Source: Ideonella sp. A 288 (lineage in GTDB: Bacteria > Pseudomonadota > Gammaproteobacteria > Burkholderiales > Burkholderiaceae_C). From it: a DNA stretch of 64,000 nt. This document shows, one piece after another, positions 31,197 to 39,386 of the stretch (the first letter of the stretch is position 1; every line of letters begins with the position of its first letter). The translations under genes were made by a program, and so were the position numbers. The notes beneath the pieces were generated by a model. That model saw nothing but the letters and a program-made list of their open reading frames with translations, was not told the origin of the DNA and searched no databases. Location: the NCBI RefSeq assembly GCF_002198735.1, contig NZ_MWLO01000134.1, positions 1 to 64,000 of the forward strand. The letters run 5' to 3'.

Positions 31197-31745
31197 ATCG
31201 CTACTTTTCTCGATCGCCGGTTGCCCAATGTCGAGCGCAAGCATCGGCTCAATCGCGAAATCCTGGCGCCGAACGTGCGTCTGAACGGTCTCAACAACGA
31301 ACCGTTGGGCATCGTCACCATCCAGGAAGCGTTGCGGCTGTCCGGCGAGGCGGATGTCGATCTGGTGGAGATCGCTGCCACGGCCGATCCTCCGGTGTGC
31401 CGGTTGATGGACTACGGCAAGTTCAAGTACCAGGAACAGAAGAAGGCCGCCGAGGCCAAGTCGAAGCAGAAGGTCATCGAGGTCAAGGAAGTCAAGTTCC
31501 GCCCCGGTACCGACGACGGCGACTACAACATCAAGATGCGCAATCTGCGGCGATTCATCGCCGAGGACGGCGACAAGGGCAAGGTCACGCTGCGCTTCCG
31601 GGGCCGCGAGATCACCCACCAGGACATCGGCATGCGCATGCTGGAGCGCATCCGCGACGAACTGGCCGACGTGGCCATCGTCGAGCACATGCCCAAGCTC
31701 GAAGGGCGCCAGATGATCATGGTGCTGGCACCGAAGAAGAAGTAA
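31197..31745 (+). CDS. infC: Translation initiation factor IF-3, starting at ATC
   Basis: 182 residues. IF-3N domain ([39 protein letters not shown]) and C domain ([37 protein letters not shown]). No ATG or GTG exists upstream of the conserved region. An in-frame stop lies at 31191, and ATC 31197 has AAGGGG (31183-31188) 8 bases before it. A non-canonical AUU/AUC start is the known basis of IF-3 autoregulation in other bacteria. TTG 31221 is the alternative but would truncate the N terminus and lacks a ribosome site. Confidence 0.9.
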   Translation: MATFLDRRLPNVERKHRLNREILAPNVRLNGLNNEPLGIVTIQEALRLSGEADVDLVEIAATADPPVCRLMDYGKFKYQEQKKAAEAKSKQKVIEVKEVKFRPGTDDGDYNIKMRNLRRFIAEDGDKGKVTLRFRGREITHQDIGMRMLERIRDELADVAIVEHMPKLEGRQMIMVLAPKKK

Positions 31746-31753
31746 CAGAACCG

Positions 31754-31775
31754 CCGGCTTCGGCAGCGAAGCCGG
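31754..31775 (+). promoter_or_regulatory. Hairpin between infC and rpmI
   Basis: A 9-bp perfect stem (31754-31762 with 31767-31775) with a GCAG loop and no U tract. In E. coli, ribosomal protein L20 represses rpmI-rplT by binding RNA in this interval. This hairpin could be part of an analogous site or a processing signal. The rest of the 150-bp gap shows nothing else. Confidence 0.4.
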
Positions 31776-31896
31776 TCTGACGAATTTCCCGCCTCGGTTT
31801 GGTCACCGGGGCCCATGGGAAACAGCTGCTGCAGGCCGTACAAGTGCCGCCGCACCCGCGGAGGCCGCCTGCAGGAGCAACTTAGAAGGAGCAGTC

Positions 31897-32100
31897 ATGC
31901 CCAAGATGAAGACCAAGAGCGGCGCCAAGAAGCGTTTCCGCGTCCGTCCGGGGGGTACCGTCAAGCGCGGTCAGGCGTTCAAGCGCCACATCCTCACCAA
32001 GAAGTCCACCACCCGCAAGCGCCATCTCCGTGGCGTGGTCGCGGTGCACGAGACCAACATGGGCCACATGGCGCAGATGCTGCCATTCGCCGGCCTGTGA
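31897..32100 (+). CDS. rpmI: 50S ribosomal protein L35
   Basis: 67 residues, highly basic, with the family N terminus [16 protein letters not shown] and the [16 protein letters not shown] block. AGAAGGAG precedes the ATG by 5 bases. Followed after 26 bases by rplT, the normal operon partner. Confidence 0.97.
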   Translation: MPKMKTKSGAKKRFRVRPGGTVKRGQAFKRHILTKKSTTRKRHLRGVVAVHETNMGHMAQMLPFAGL

Positions 32101-32126
32101 TCTAGAGACGGACAAAGGAGCTATCT

Positions 32127-32483
32127 ATGCCTCGCGTCAAACGTGGTGTCACCGCCCGCGCACGTCACAAGAAGGTCCTGGCCCTGGCCAAGGGCTACCG
32201 CGGCCGCCGCAAGAACGTCTTCCGCATCGCCAAGCAGGCGGTGATGAAGGCAGGCCAATACGCCTACCGTGATCGTCGTACCCGCAAGCGTGTCTTCCGC
32301 CAGTTGTGGATTGCCCGTATCAACGCCGCCGCGCGTGGTCTGGGCATCACCTACAGCAAGTTCATGGCCGGCCTGAAGAAGGCCTCGATCGACATCGACC
32401 GCAAGATGTTGGCCGAACTGGCCGTCAACGACCCGGCTGCCTTTGGCAGCATCGTTGCCAAGGTGAAGGCCCAGCTCGCTTGA
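32127..32483 (+). CDS. rplT: 50S ribosomal protein L20
   Basis: 118 residues: [18 protein letters not shown], then [21 protein letters not shown] and [21 protein letters not shown]. Binds 23S rRNA early in assembly and in other bacteria represses its own operon. AAAGGAG lies 7 bases upstream. Confidence 0.97.
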   Translation: MPRVKRGVTARARHKKVLALAKGYRGRRKNVFRIAKQAVMKAGQYAYRDRRTRKRVFRQLWIARINAAARGLGITYSKFMAGLKKASIDIDRKMLAELAVNDPAAFGSIVAKVKAQLA

Positions 32484-32534
32484 AGACGGCATCTGTCGGC
32501 CCTGAGCGGGTCGACGGATGCATCCAGGCATTCG

Positions 32535-32563
32535 AAGGTCGTCACCTGTGGGCGACCTTTTTT
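32535..32563 (+). terminator. Intrinsic terminator between rplT and pheS
   Basis: A 7-bp stem (32535-32541 with 32553-32559) with an 11-base loop runs straight into six T residues. It stands only 16 bases before pheS, so it may be an attenuator of pheST as well as the end of the infC operon. No Phe-rich leader peptide was found upstream. Confidence 0.7.
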
Positions 32564-32579
32564 CGTTTCTGAACCGACC

Positions 32580-33620
32580 ATGAACGACCTCGACCAACTG
32601 GTGGATCAGGCGAGCGGCGACTTTGCACGCGCCACCACGCCTGCGGCACTCGAAGACGCCAAGGCCCGCTACCTCGGCAAGGCGGGGCAGGTGACCGACC
32701 TGCTCAAGCGCCTGGCGGCGCTGCCTGCCGACGAAAAGAAGGTGCGCGGCGCCGAGATCAACCAGGTCAAGCAGCGCATCGAGGCGGCGCTGCAGGCGCG
32801 CCGGCAGGCGCTGGCCGAGGCCGAACTCGACGCGCAACTGAAGGCCGAGGCGCTGGACGTCACGCTGCCGGGGCGCCGTCGCGGGCCGGGCGGGTTGCAC
32901 CCGGTGTCGCGCTCGATGGAGCGCATCGAGGCCATCTTCGGCTCGATGGGCTTCGATGTGGCCGACGGTCCCGAGATCGAGGACGACTGGTACAACTTCA
33001 CCGCGTTGAACACGCCGGAAGACCACCCGGCGCGCTCGATGCACGACACCTTCTATGTCGACACCCGTGGCCCGCGCGGCGGCCACCTGCTGCGCACGCA
33101 CACCAGCCCGATGCAGGTGCGTTACGCGGTGCAGCACGTCAAGCGCCATGCCGGCAGCGCACAGATGCCCGAGATCCGCGTCATCGCGCCCGGCCGCACC
33201 TATCGGGTGGACAGCGACGCCACGCACTCGCCGATGTTCCACCAGTGCGAAGGCCTGTGGATCGGCGAGAACGTCAGCTTCAAGGACCTGAAGGCGGTGT
33301 TCGCCGACTTCTTCCGCCACTTCTTCGAGACCGACGACCTGCAGATCCGGTTCCGGCCGTCGTTCTTTCCGTTCACCGAGCCGTCGGCCGAGGTCGACAT
33401 CGCCTTCGCGTCGGGTCCGCTCAAGGGCAAATGGCTCGAGGTGGCCGGCTCCGGCCAGGTGCATCCGAACGTGGTGCGCAATTTCGGGCTCGACCCCGAG
33501 CGCCACATCGGATTCGCCTTCGGCATGGGGCCCGACCGCCTGACGATGCTGCGCTACGGCGTCAACGACCTGCGCCTGTTCTACGAAGGCGACCTGCGCT
33601 TCCTGTCGCAGTTCAAGTGA
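32580..33620 (+). CDS. pheS: Phenylalanine-tRNA ligase alpha subunit
   Basis: 346 residues. An N-terminal coiled-coil region ([17 protein letters not shown]) that contacts tRNA, then the class II core: motif 2 region [38 protein letters not shown], and motif 3 [17 protein letters not shown]. Forms an alpha2-beta2 enzyme with PheT, which begins 21 bases downstream. Confidence 0.97.
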   Translation: MNDLDQLVDQASGDFARATTPAALEDAKARYLGKAGQVTDLLKRLAALPADEKKVRGAEINQVKQRIEAALQARRQALAEAELDAQLKAEALDVTLPGRRRGPGGLHPVSRSMERIEAIFGSMGFDVADGPEIEDDWYNFTALNTPEDHPARSMHDTFYVDTRGPRGGHLLRTHTSPMQVRYAVQHVKRHAGSAQMPEIRVIAPGRTYRVDSDATHSPMFHQCEGLWIGENVSFKDLKAVFADFFRHFFETDDLQIRFRPSFFPFTEPSAEVDIAFASGPLKGKWLEVAGSGQVHPNVVRNFGLDPERHIGFAFGMGPDRLTMLRYGVNDLRLFYEGDLRFLSQFK

Positions 33621-33641
33621 CCGACATCGACTGACCAGACC

Positions 33642-36065
33642 ATGCAATTCCCTGAATCCTGGCTGCGCGCGTTCTGCAACCCGCCCATCGGCACCACCGA
33701 ACTGGCCGACCTGCTCACCATGGCCGGCCTCGAAGTGGAAGAACTGCGCCCGTTCGCACCGGCCTTCACGGGGGTCGTCGTCGGCGAGATCGTCGAGGCC
33801 GAACAGCACCCCAACGCCGATCGCCTGCGCGTGTGCCGCGTCGACGCCGGTCCGCATTCGAAGGATGGCCCGCTGCAGATCGTCTGCGGCGCCCCTAACG
33901 CGCGCGTCGGCATCCGGGTGCCCTTGGCACTGGTCGGTGCCGAGTTGCCGCCGGGCGACGACGGCAAGCCCTTCCGCATCGCACTGGGCAAGCTGCGTGG
34001 GGTCGAGAGCCAGGGCATGCTGTGCTCGGCCCGCGAACTGAAGCTCAGCGACGACCATGGCGGCCTGCTGGAACTGGCCGCCGACGCGCCGCTGGGCGCG
34101 GACATCCGCGCCCACCTGGCCCTGGACGACACGCTGTTCACCCTGAAACTCACGCCCAACCTGGCGCACTGCCTCAGCGTGCACGGCATTGCGCGCGAAG
34201 TGTCGGCACTGACCGGCACGCCGATGGCGGTCGAGGCCATCCCGCCGGTGCCCGTGCGCCACGATCAGCGCTTGCCGGTGCGCATCGAGGCGCCCGATCT
34301 GTGCGGCCGCTTCTCCGGCCGAATCGTCCGCAACGTCGACACCCGTGCCAAGACGCCCGCGTGGATGGTCGAGCGGCTGGCACGCTGTGGCCAGCGTTCC
34401 GTCACCGCGCTGGTGGACATCTCCAACTACGTGATGTTCGAGTTCGGCCGGCCGTCGCACATTTTCGATCTGGACAAGATCCACGAGCACCTCGAGGTGC
34501 GTTGGGGGCGCCCGGGCGAATCGTTGAAGTTGCTCAACGGCACCACCGTCGAAGTCGACGCCCAGGTTGGCGTGATCGCCGATGCACAGGCCGTCGAATC
34601 GCTCGCCGGCATCATGGGCGGTGACGCCACGGCGGTGTCCGACGACACCCGGCATGTCTATGTCGAGGCCGCGTTCTGGTGGCCGCAGGCCATCGCCGGG
34701 CGCTCGCGCCGATTCAATTTCTCCACCGACGCCGGGCATCGTTTCGAGCGCGGCGTCGATCCGGCGCAGACGGTGGAGCACATCGAGCGCATCACCCAGC
34801 TGATCATCGACATCTGCGGCGGCGAGGCCGGCCCCATGGATGACCAGCAGGTGCGCATGCCCGAGCGTCCGCCGGTGGCGATGCGGGTGGCGCGCGCCGC
34901 CAAGGTCATCGGCATGCCGGTGACACAGGCCGATTGCGCGCAGGTGTTCCAGCGCCTGGGCCTGTCCTTCACCGAGGAGCCCGGTCGACTGGTCGTCACG
35001 CCGCCGAGCTGGCGTTTCGACCTGCAGATCGAGGAAGACCTGATCGAGGAGGTCATCCGCATCATCGGCTACGACAAGCTGCCACTGACCGCACCGGTGG
35101 CGCCGGTGACGGCGCGCACCCGCGTCGAATCGCAGCGCGGTGCCTTCGCCGTGCGCCATGCGCTGGCCGGGCTGGACTACCAGGAAACGATCAACTTCAG
35201 CTTCGTCGAGGCCCGCTGGGAGCACGAACTCGCCGGCAACGCCGACCCGATCCAGGTGCTGAACCCGATCGCCGCGCCCTTGTCGGTGATGCGGTCCAGC
35301 CTGATCGGCAGCCTCGTGCAGGTGCTGCGCCATAACCTGGCCCGCAAGACGCACCGCGTGCGGGTGTTCGAGATCGGCCGCGTGGCCCGCCGCGACGCCA
35401 GTGTGGTGGCGGGCGACATCAGCGTGGACGGGGTGAGCCAGCCGATGCGCGTCGGCGGCCTGGCCTACGGGTCGGCTGACCCGGCGCAATGGGGCCTGCG
35501 CGAGCGGCAGGTCGACTTCTTCGACCTCAAGGGCGACCTCGAGGCCTTGCTGGCGCCGCGACAGGTCCGCTTCGAGCCCGTCCAGCACCCGGCGCTGCAC
35601 CCCGGCCGCTGCGCCCAGCTGTGGGTCGACGGACAGCCGGCCGGTGTCGTCGGCGAGTTGCACCCGCGCTGGCGCCAGGGCTACGAACTGCCACACGCGC
35701 CGGTGGTCTTCGAGCTCGACCTTGGTGTCGTCTGCCTGCGCGACGTGCCGGCCTTCCAGCCCATCGCGCGCCATCAGCCGTCTTGGCGCGATCTGGCCCT
35801 GGTGGTGGGTGAGGCGACGACACACGACGCACTGACCGCCGCGCTGCGCGACGACCCGATGGGGCTGGTGCGCGACACCACCCTCTTCGATGTGTACCGT
35901 CCGGCGTCGGCGGTGGCCGACCTGGGCGCAGGCGAGCGCAGCCTGGCGGTGCGGCTGGAACTGCTCGACCTGGAGGCGACGCTCACCGACGAGCGCATCG
36001 AGGCGGCCGTCGCTGCCGCCATCGACCGTGCAAAGACACGCGTGGGCGCGCGTCTGCGGGGGTGA
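33642..36065 (+). CDS. pheT: Phenylalanine-tRNA ligase beta subunit
   Basis: 807 residues. EMAP/OB-like tRNA-binding domain near residues 40-150 ([25 protein letters not shown]), B3/B4 editing region, B5 domains ([17 protein letters not shown]), and a C-terminal FDX-ACB anticodon domain. Normal length for bacterial PheT. Followed by ihfA in the canonical order. Confidence 0.97.
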   Translation: MQFPESWLRAFCNPPIGTTELADLLTMAGLEVEELRPFAPAFTGVVVGEIVEAEQHPNADRLRVCRVDAGPHSKDGPLQIVCGAPNARVGIRVPLALVGAELPPGDDGKPFRIALGKLRGVESQGMLCSARELKLSDDHGGLLELAADAPLGADIRAHLALDDTLFTLKLTPNLAHCLSVHGIAREVSALTGTPMAVEAIPPVPVRHDQRLPVRIEAPDLCGRFSGRIVRNVDTRAKTPAWMVERLARCGQRSVTALVDISNYVMFEFGRPSHIFDLDKIHEHLEVRWGRPGESLKLLNGTTVEVDAQVGVIADAQAVESLAGIMGGDATAVSDDTRHVYVEAAFWWPQAIAGRSRRFNFSTDAGHRFERGVDPAQTVEHIERITQLIIDICGGEAGPMDDQQVRMPERPPVAMRVARAAKVIGMPVTQADCAQVFQRLGLSFTEEPGRLVVTPPSWRFDLQIEEDLIEEVIRIIGYDKLPLTAPVAPVTARTRVESQRGAFAVRHALAGLDYQETINFSFVEARWEHELAGNADPIQVLNPIAAPLSVMRSSLIGSLVQVLRHNLARKTHRVRVFEIGRVARRDASVVAGDISVDGVSQPMRVGGLAYGSADPAQWGLRERQVDFFDLKGDLEALLAPRQVRFEPVQHPALHPGRCAQLWVDGQPAGVVGELHPRWRQGYELPHAPVVFELDLGVVCLRDVPAFQPIARHQPSWRDLALVVGEATTHDALTAALRDDPMGLVRDTTLFDVYRPASAVADLGAGERSLAVRLELLDLEATLTDERIEAAVAAAIDRAKTRVGARLRG

Positions 36066-36094
36066 TCCTCGGCTGTTCACAAGAGACAATCACC

Positions 36095-36460
36095 ATGATG
36101 AGCAACGAGGACACGACCCCCGACCGCGTGATCCTGCCGTCCCTGGAGACGCCGACGCTGACCAAGGCCGAGCTGGCGGAGCTGTTGTTCGAACGGCTGG
36201 GGCTGAACAAGCGCGAGTCGAAAGACATGGTCGAAGCGTTCTTCGAACTGGTCCACGACAGCCTGGTCAAGGGCGACGACGTCAAGCTCTCGGGGTTCGG
36301 CAACTTCAACATCCGGCGCAAGGCGCCTCGACCGGGCCGCAACCCCCGCACGGGCGAGGCCATCCCCATCGAGGCGCGCAACGTCGTCACCTTCCACGCC
36401 AGCCACAAGCTGAAGGCGATCGTGCAAGGAGATACACCGATCGACGAGGACTTCGAGTAA
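36095..36460 (+). CDS. ihfA: Integration host factor subunit alpha
   Basis: 121 residues. HU/IHF fold with [45 protein letters not shown] (the DNA-intercalating arm containing the conserved Pro) and FHASHKLKA. The N terminus is about 15 residues longer than E. coli IhfA. Starts at 36095 or 36098 are both ATG. It bends DNA for recombination and transcription. The integrative element inserted close by may need it, since tyrosine integrases often use IHF. Confidence 0.95.
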   Translation: MMSNEDTTPDRVILPSLETPTLTKAELAELLFERLGLNKRESKDMVEAFFELVHDSLVKGDDVKLSGFGNFNIRRKAPRPGRNPRTGEAIPIEARNVVTFHASHKLKAIVQGDTPIDEDFE

Positions 36461-36494
36461 AGTCTAACTTTGCTCGCACACCTCGTTGATTTCA

Positions 36495-36914
36495 ATGGAG
36501 AAACCGCTTCCCGCCATTCCGGCCAAGCGTTACTTCACAATTGGTGAGGTCAGCGACTTGTGCGGCGTGAAGCCGTACGTTCTGCGCTATTGGGAGCAGG
36601 AGTTCACCCAACTCAAGCCGATGAAGCGCCGCGGCAACCGCCGCTACTACCAGCACCACGAGGTGCTGTTGATCCGCCGGATCCGCGAGTTGCTTTACGA
36701 TCAAGGTTTCACGATCAGCGGCGCGCGCAATCAACTCACAGAACTCAGTGCCGCGCGCAGTGCAGAACTCTCTGATGCCCTGCTGGTTGACGGCGTCGAC
36801 GATGAGGCCCTCCTGGCTCCCCTGGGAGAAATGCCCTTGCCGGAGGTGATCGAACTCGACCCCTCGCAGTTGCGTGCCGAGTTGCTGTCGATTCGCGAGA
36901 TGCTCAGCGTCTGA
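36495..36914 (+). CDS. MerR family transcriptional regulator
   Basis: 139 residues. MerR winged-helix N terminus: KRYFTIGEVSDLCGVKPYVLRYWEQEF, with KPMKRRGNRRYYQHHEVLLIRRIRELL. The C-terminal half is short and acidic with no metal-binding Cys cluster, so the effector is not predictable. A MerR gene directly after ihfA is a conserved arrangement in proteobacteria. ATG 36495 is used; a TTG at 36486 is in frame but not needed. Confidence 0.92.
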   Translation: MEKPLPAIPAKRYFTIGEVSDLCGVKPYVLRYWEQEFTQLKPMKRRGNRRYYQHHEVLLIRRIRELLYDQGFTISGARNQLTELSAARSAELSDALLVDGVDDEALLAPLGEMPLPEVIELDPSQLRAELLSIREMLSV

Positions 36915-36929
36915 ACATCAACTTGCCGC

Positions 36930-36935
36930 TATAAT
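36930..36935 (+). promoter_or_regulatory. -10 box of the tRNA-Pro promoter
   Basis: A perfect TATAAT 12 bases upstream of the mature tRNA 5' end, placing the transcript start at about the tRNA start. No clear TTGACA is present at the right distance upstream. Confidence 0.6.
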
Positions 36936-36947
36936 GATGAGCTTCGT

Positions 36948-37024
36948 CGGGGTGTAGCGCAGCCTGGTAGCGCACTTGCATGGGGTGCAAGGGGTCGCGA
37001 GTTCGAATCCCGCCATCCCGACCA
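36948..37024 (+). tRNA. tRNA-Pro(GGG)
   Basis: 77 nt including an encoded CCA. Acceptor arm CGGGGTG pairs with CATCCCG (one G-T). The anticodon arm CTTGC/GCAAG encloses loop ATGGGGT, giving anticodon GGG. The T loop is TTCGAAT, and the T stem has one A-C mismatch. The 3' 49 bases are duplicated at 41709-41757, marking this gene as the attachment site of an integrated element. Confidence 0.95.
36976..37024 (+). repeat. Left attachment repeat (tRNA-Pro 3' half)
   Basis: 49 bp from the anticodon arm to the CCA end. Identical to 41709-41757 except C at 36996 versus A at 41729. This copy completes the functional tRNA. Confidence 0.9.
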
Positions 37025-37032
37025 AAGAAATC

Positions 37033-37065
37033 AACGGGTTAGCTCTCACAAGGAGCTAGCCCGTT
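37033..37065 (+). terminator. tRNA-Pro terminator on the element side
   Basis: A 13-bp stem (37033-37045 with 37053-37065, one G-T pair) with loop TCACAAG, followed by TTTCCCTTT. It has the same architecture and loop as the hairpin beyond the right repeat (41766-41798) but a different stem sequence. The element therefore brings its own replacement terminator for the tRNA. Confidence 0.75.
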
Positions 37066-37082
37066 TCCCTTTCTGGCCCGCC

Positions 37083-37107
37083 GGCAACAGAATGGGCAAC
37101 AGAATTC
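37083..37107 (+). repeat. Left pair of arm-type direct repeats
   Basis: GGCAACAGAA occurs at 37083-37092 and 37095-37104, a 12-bp period, the second running on into TTC. The same double repeat occurs at 41561-41585 near the other end, in the same orientation. Probable integrase arm-binding sites. Confidence 0.6.
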
Positions 37108-37164
37108 AGCCGCCTAGGTGGCCCGTGCCTTTGCACGTCAGTGCTCTCGGCCGTCGGTGTTGCG

Positions 37165-37764
37165 TCAAAGCAGCACTTTGTCGAGATGGCGCCCACCGAA
37201 CATGCGACCGAATGCCTGCACGAGCGCGTCGTCTCGCTGTGCCTCGCAGAGCATGATCGCCCGCTGCAGTTGCCGGTAGGTCCGGTGGTGCATTCCTTTG
37301 GGTCGCCGCCCGCCCTTGTCGAGCCGGCCCTCCAACTTCCATTGAAGCCGCCATGCCCGGCCGATGGCGTCGTCGCTCTTGCTGGCGTAGGTCAGGTTGC
37401 CGCAGTTTCGGCACATGAACCGGCCGCGCACCATGTACAGCACGGCAACCCGCCGTGCGCAGAGCGGACAACAGAACCACGCCCGTGACCCGCCGTAGGT
37501 GCAGGGCGTGGCCATGGTGGCGACGAAGTCGGTTTTCGGATCTCCGTTGTGGCTGTAGCGAAGGTGAAGCCCGCCGGCCGTCGTGGCCACGCTGATCGAC
37601 CCGACAGGTTCGCCGGTGCGGCCACTGGTCCACTGCCAGGTGAAGTAGGCCCCGTTCAGCAGCTTCTGACGGGCCAGCGCGCGCACGTCGAAGCGCAGGC
37701 AGTGCTCGGCCTTCACGTGCTGGCCGGGTCGGCCCGCTCCCGATCTTGATCCTCCCTTGCCCAT
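37165..37764 (-). CDS. Zinc-ribbon protein of unknown function
   Basis: 199 residues. The N terminus MGKGGSRSGAGRPGQHVKAE is basic and Gly-rich, a central region carries FTWQWTSG and YGGSRAWFCCPLCARRVAVL, and a second pair MCRNCGNLTYAS completes a probable zinc ribbon (CPLC...CRNC). The C-terminal helix is basic. I recognise this as a common hypothetical family that travels with proteobacterial mobile elements but know no function. It is the gene closest to the left attachment site, a usual cargo position. ATG 37764 begins the conserved part; ATG 37800 is an alternative. Confidence 0.75.
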   Translation of the reverse strand: MGKGGSRSGAGRPGQHVKAEHCLRFDVRALARQKLLNGAYFTWQWTSGRTGEPVGSISVATTAGGLHLRYSHNGDPKTDFVATMATPCTYGGSRAWFCCPLCARRVAVLYMVRGRFMCRNCGNLTYASKSDDAIGRAWRLQWKLEGRLDKGGRRPKGMHHRTYRQLQRAIMLCEAQRDDALVQAFGRMFGGRHLDKVLL

Positions 37765-37900
37765 TCCAGCCGCTCCCACAGAATCCGAAATCATCAGCAA
37801 AGTTGCCGCCCACCAAGCACGCTACCTGTGCGCAGCGGACGGCAGAAACTCCCCGGGGAATGCACCGCAGATGGCAGGTCTATACAGGACTCCATTGCGT

Positions 37901-37972
37901 GCAGTAGGGCGGCCCGACGCAAGCCCGCCCATAGCGCCAGTTCCTGCAGTAGGCGGCCCCTCGCTACTGCAG
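37901..37972. repeat. Short GCAGTAG-type repeats in the element
   Basis: GCAGTAGGGCGGCC at 37901-37914 and GCAGTAGGCGGCC at 37946-37958, an inverted CTACTGCAG at 37964-37972, and a further TGCAGTAGCGG at 38009-38019 in the end of the next gene. They occupy the 217-bp gap upstream of the zinc-ribbon gene. They could be regulator-binding or replication sites, or chance. Confidence 0.35.
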
Positions 37973-37981
37973 CGCGTGGAG

Positions 37982-38464
37982 CTATCCGGGGGGGCCGGTT
38001 GCAGCGAATGCAGTAGCGGTAGCGCCGACGATGCGGGTGATGGTCGGCGTGGTCTGCAGCTTCTTCTGATAGGCGTAGGCCTCGAACCCGTTGGGGCCGA
38101 AGTCGTGCTTCGGACTCGGATTCAGCGGCCGCCACGTCAGCGCGTAGAGACTGCACAGGTTCGGCCGCCGGCCCTTGCGCATCTCCACGATGAACCCGGC
38201 CGCCAGCAGTTCCTTCTTCGCCTTGTTCAGCGTCGTCTCGCTGTTCCAGCCGCGCGGGTGCATCAGCTTCCACGCGGCCGCCAGGTCGCCGTTGTTGTGG
38301 CCGGTGTACTGCGCGCCCAGGTCCACCAGCAACTTCACTGCCCAGGGCGACAGCGCGATGAACAGCGGCGAGTTGTACGCCGAGCGAGGGATTCCGACGA
38401 AGTGCTCACCGAACCCGCCGCCGCGTTGCTTGCCGGTGTGTCGTCGTGCAGTCCCGCGTGTCAC
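37982..38464 (-). CDS. Helix-turn-helix protein, possibly replication-associated
   Basis: 160 residues. Basic N terminus, then SPLFIALSPWAVKLLVDLGAQYTGHNNGDLAAAW and a winged-helix-like stretch GWNSETTLNKAKKELLAAGFIVEMRKG. The layout is that of small HTH proteins carried by phages and satellites, some of which act in replication initiation. No catalytic motif is visible. Four-base overlap with the 91-residue gene upstream, so probably cotranslated. Confidence 0.65.
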   Translation of the reverse strand: MTRGTARRHTGKQRGGGFGEHFVGIPRSAYNSPLFIALSPWAVKLLVDLGAQYTGHNNGDLAAAWKLMHPRGWNSETTLNKAKKELLAAGFIVEMRKGRRPNLCSLYALTWRPLNPSPKHDFGPNGFEAYAYQKKLQTTPTITRIVGATATAFAATGPPG

Positions 38465-38736
38465 GGCATCAGGCCCTGCAGCGAGTCTTGGGCCGCACCG
38501 ATGGCCCTAGATGCCCTGTTGAGGGCGCCCAGGGCTTCGGGCGGGTCGCCGCCAACAACACGATTGGCCGCGTACCTGAGTGCGTACCTGGCCTCCTGTA
38601 CAGCCCAGTAGGCGGCCTGTAGCCCAACGTCGGGGGATCGGTGAGAATCGCTCTGCTTTCTTTCCTCGGCCTTCTGTGCGTCTTGTGCGCCGGGGGCCGT
38701 TTCTTTTTGGGTGGCGTCGGTGTTGTCAGGCGGCAT
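38461..38736 (-). CDS. Small hypothetical protein
   Basis: 91 residues. The first 38 are polar and probably disordered; the rest forms an Ala-rich amphipathic helix (YWAVQEARYALRYAANRV, ALGALNRASRAIGAAQ). No family recognised. It overlaps both neighbours (11 and 4 bases), which supports its being real and part of one message. Confidence 0.5.
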   Translation of the reverse strand: MPPDNTDATQKETAPGAQDAQKAEERKQSDSHRSPDVGLQAAYWAVQEARYALRYAANRVVGGDPPEALGALNRASRAIGAAQDSLQGLMP

Positions 38737-39028
38737 GACGCACCTCGCGCACCAGCATGTAGTTGCCGACCCGGTGAGGCCTCCCGGCCTCGGTCACGAC
38801 AGTGACCCAGTGCGTGATGATGTTGTGGCCGGCGGCCCGCAGTTGAAGGACTCGGGCCGGGCAGTGGTACACGTCGAGATTGCGGCTCGCCTCGAACGTG
38901 TTGAGCATGTACCCGCGCTGCAGTATTTCGAGCACGCGGGCGCATTGGGCCTTGCTGTCGGTGCCGGTGAACATCTCGCGCGCCTCCGCCAAGGCGGCCA
39001 ACTTGTCGGTGTTGATGGAATCGTTCAT
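38726..39028 (-). CDS. Small winged-helix/HTH-like protein of the element
   Basis: 100 residues. SKAQCARVLEILQRGYMLNTFEASRNLDVYHCPARVLQLRAAGHNI has the pattern of the phage HTH proteins that read RIL.LR..G..I. A C-terminal beta stretch ends YMLVREVRHAA. Probable DNA-binding regulator. Overlaps the AlpA-like gene by 4 bases. Confidence 0.65.
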   Translation of the reverse strand: MNDSINTDKLAALAEAREMFTGTDSKAQCARVLEILQRGYMLNTFEASRNLDVYHCPARVLQLRAAGHNIITHWVTVVTEAGRPHRVGNYMLVREVRHAA

Positions 39029-39291
39029 TCCGCCACCTCGCTGGCCAGGGCCTGCAGGAACCGTTGCGCTTCTTCACCACGAACGCGGGTGCAGCGCTTG
39101 CCGAGGCGAATCACTTTCAGTTCGCCGGCCTTGATCCGTTGGTAAATGCTGGTCTTGCCGAGGCCGCTCAGGTCTTGCAGCGTCTTGAGTTTCAGCAGCG
39201 CGCTGGAGATTTGAGCTGCGTGCAGTGGTTGGCTTGTGGCGACTCGCGGTTTGATCTTCGCCTTTGAACTAGGAGGATTGACTACGGACAT
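39025..39291 (-). CDS. AlpA-family regulator/excisionase-like protein
   Basis: 88 residues (or 96 from ATG 39315). The C-terminal HTH reads LKTLQDLSGLGKTSIYQRIKAGELKVIRLGKRCTRV, the AlpA/excisionase signature of a helix-turn-helix followed by a G.....LG beta wing. Such proteins control integrase expression and directionality in satellites. Tandem palindromic sites at 39349-39379 lie just upstream and may be its operator. First gene of the leftward operon 39291 to 37165. Confidence 0.75.
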   Translation of the reverse strand: MSVVNPPSSKAKIKPRVATSQPLHAAQISSALLKLKTLQDLSGLGKTSIYQRIKAGELKVIRLGKRCTRVRGEEAQRFLQALASEVAE

Positions 39292-39348
39292 TTGTGTCTC
39301 ACGTCGGTTGAACATGACGTGATTCCAGCGCAGTCATCATTCCCACGA

Positions 39349-39379
39349 GCGCAATTGCGAACGCGCGATGCGCAATTGC
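39349..39379. promoter_or_regulatory. Tandem GCGCAATTGC operator-like sites
   Basis: GCGCAATTGC occurs at 39349-39358 and again at 39370-39379, 21 bp apart, i.e. two helical turns on the same DNA face. The core GCAATTGC is a perfect palindrome. They sit in the 71-bp gap upstream of the AlpA-like gene, where its promoter should be. Confidence 0.5.
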
Positions 39380-39386
39380 CGTTCGT

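Noticed and set aside
32518-32576. Short open frame overlapping the terminator before pheS as a Phe leader peptide
   Set aside because: It contains only scattered Phe, which come from the terminator T tract itself, and no Phe cluster upstream of the hairpin.
32121-36089. 1300-codon minus-strand open frame across rplT, pheS and pheT
   Set aside because: Antisense shadow of conserved translation genes, no recognisable protein features.
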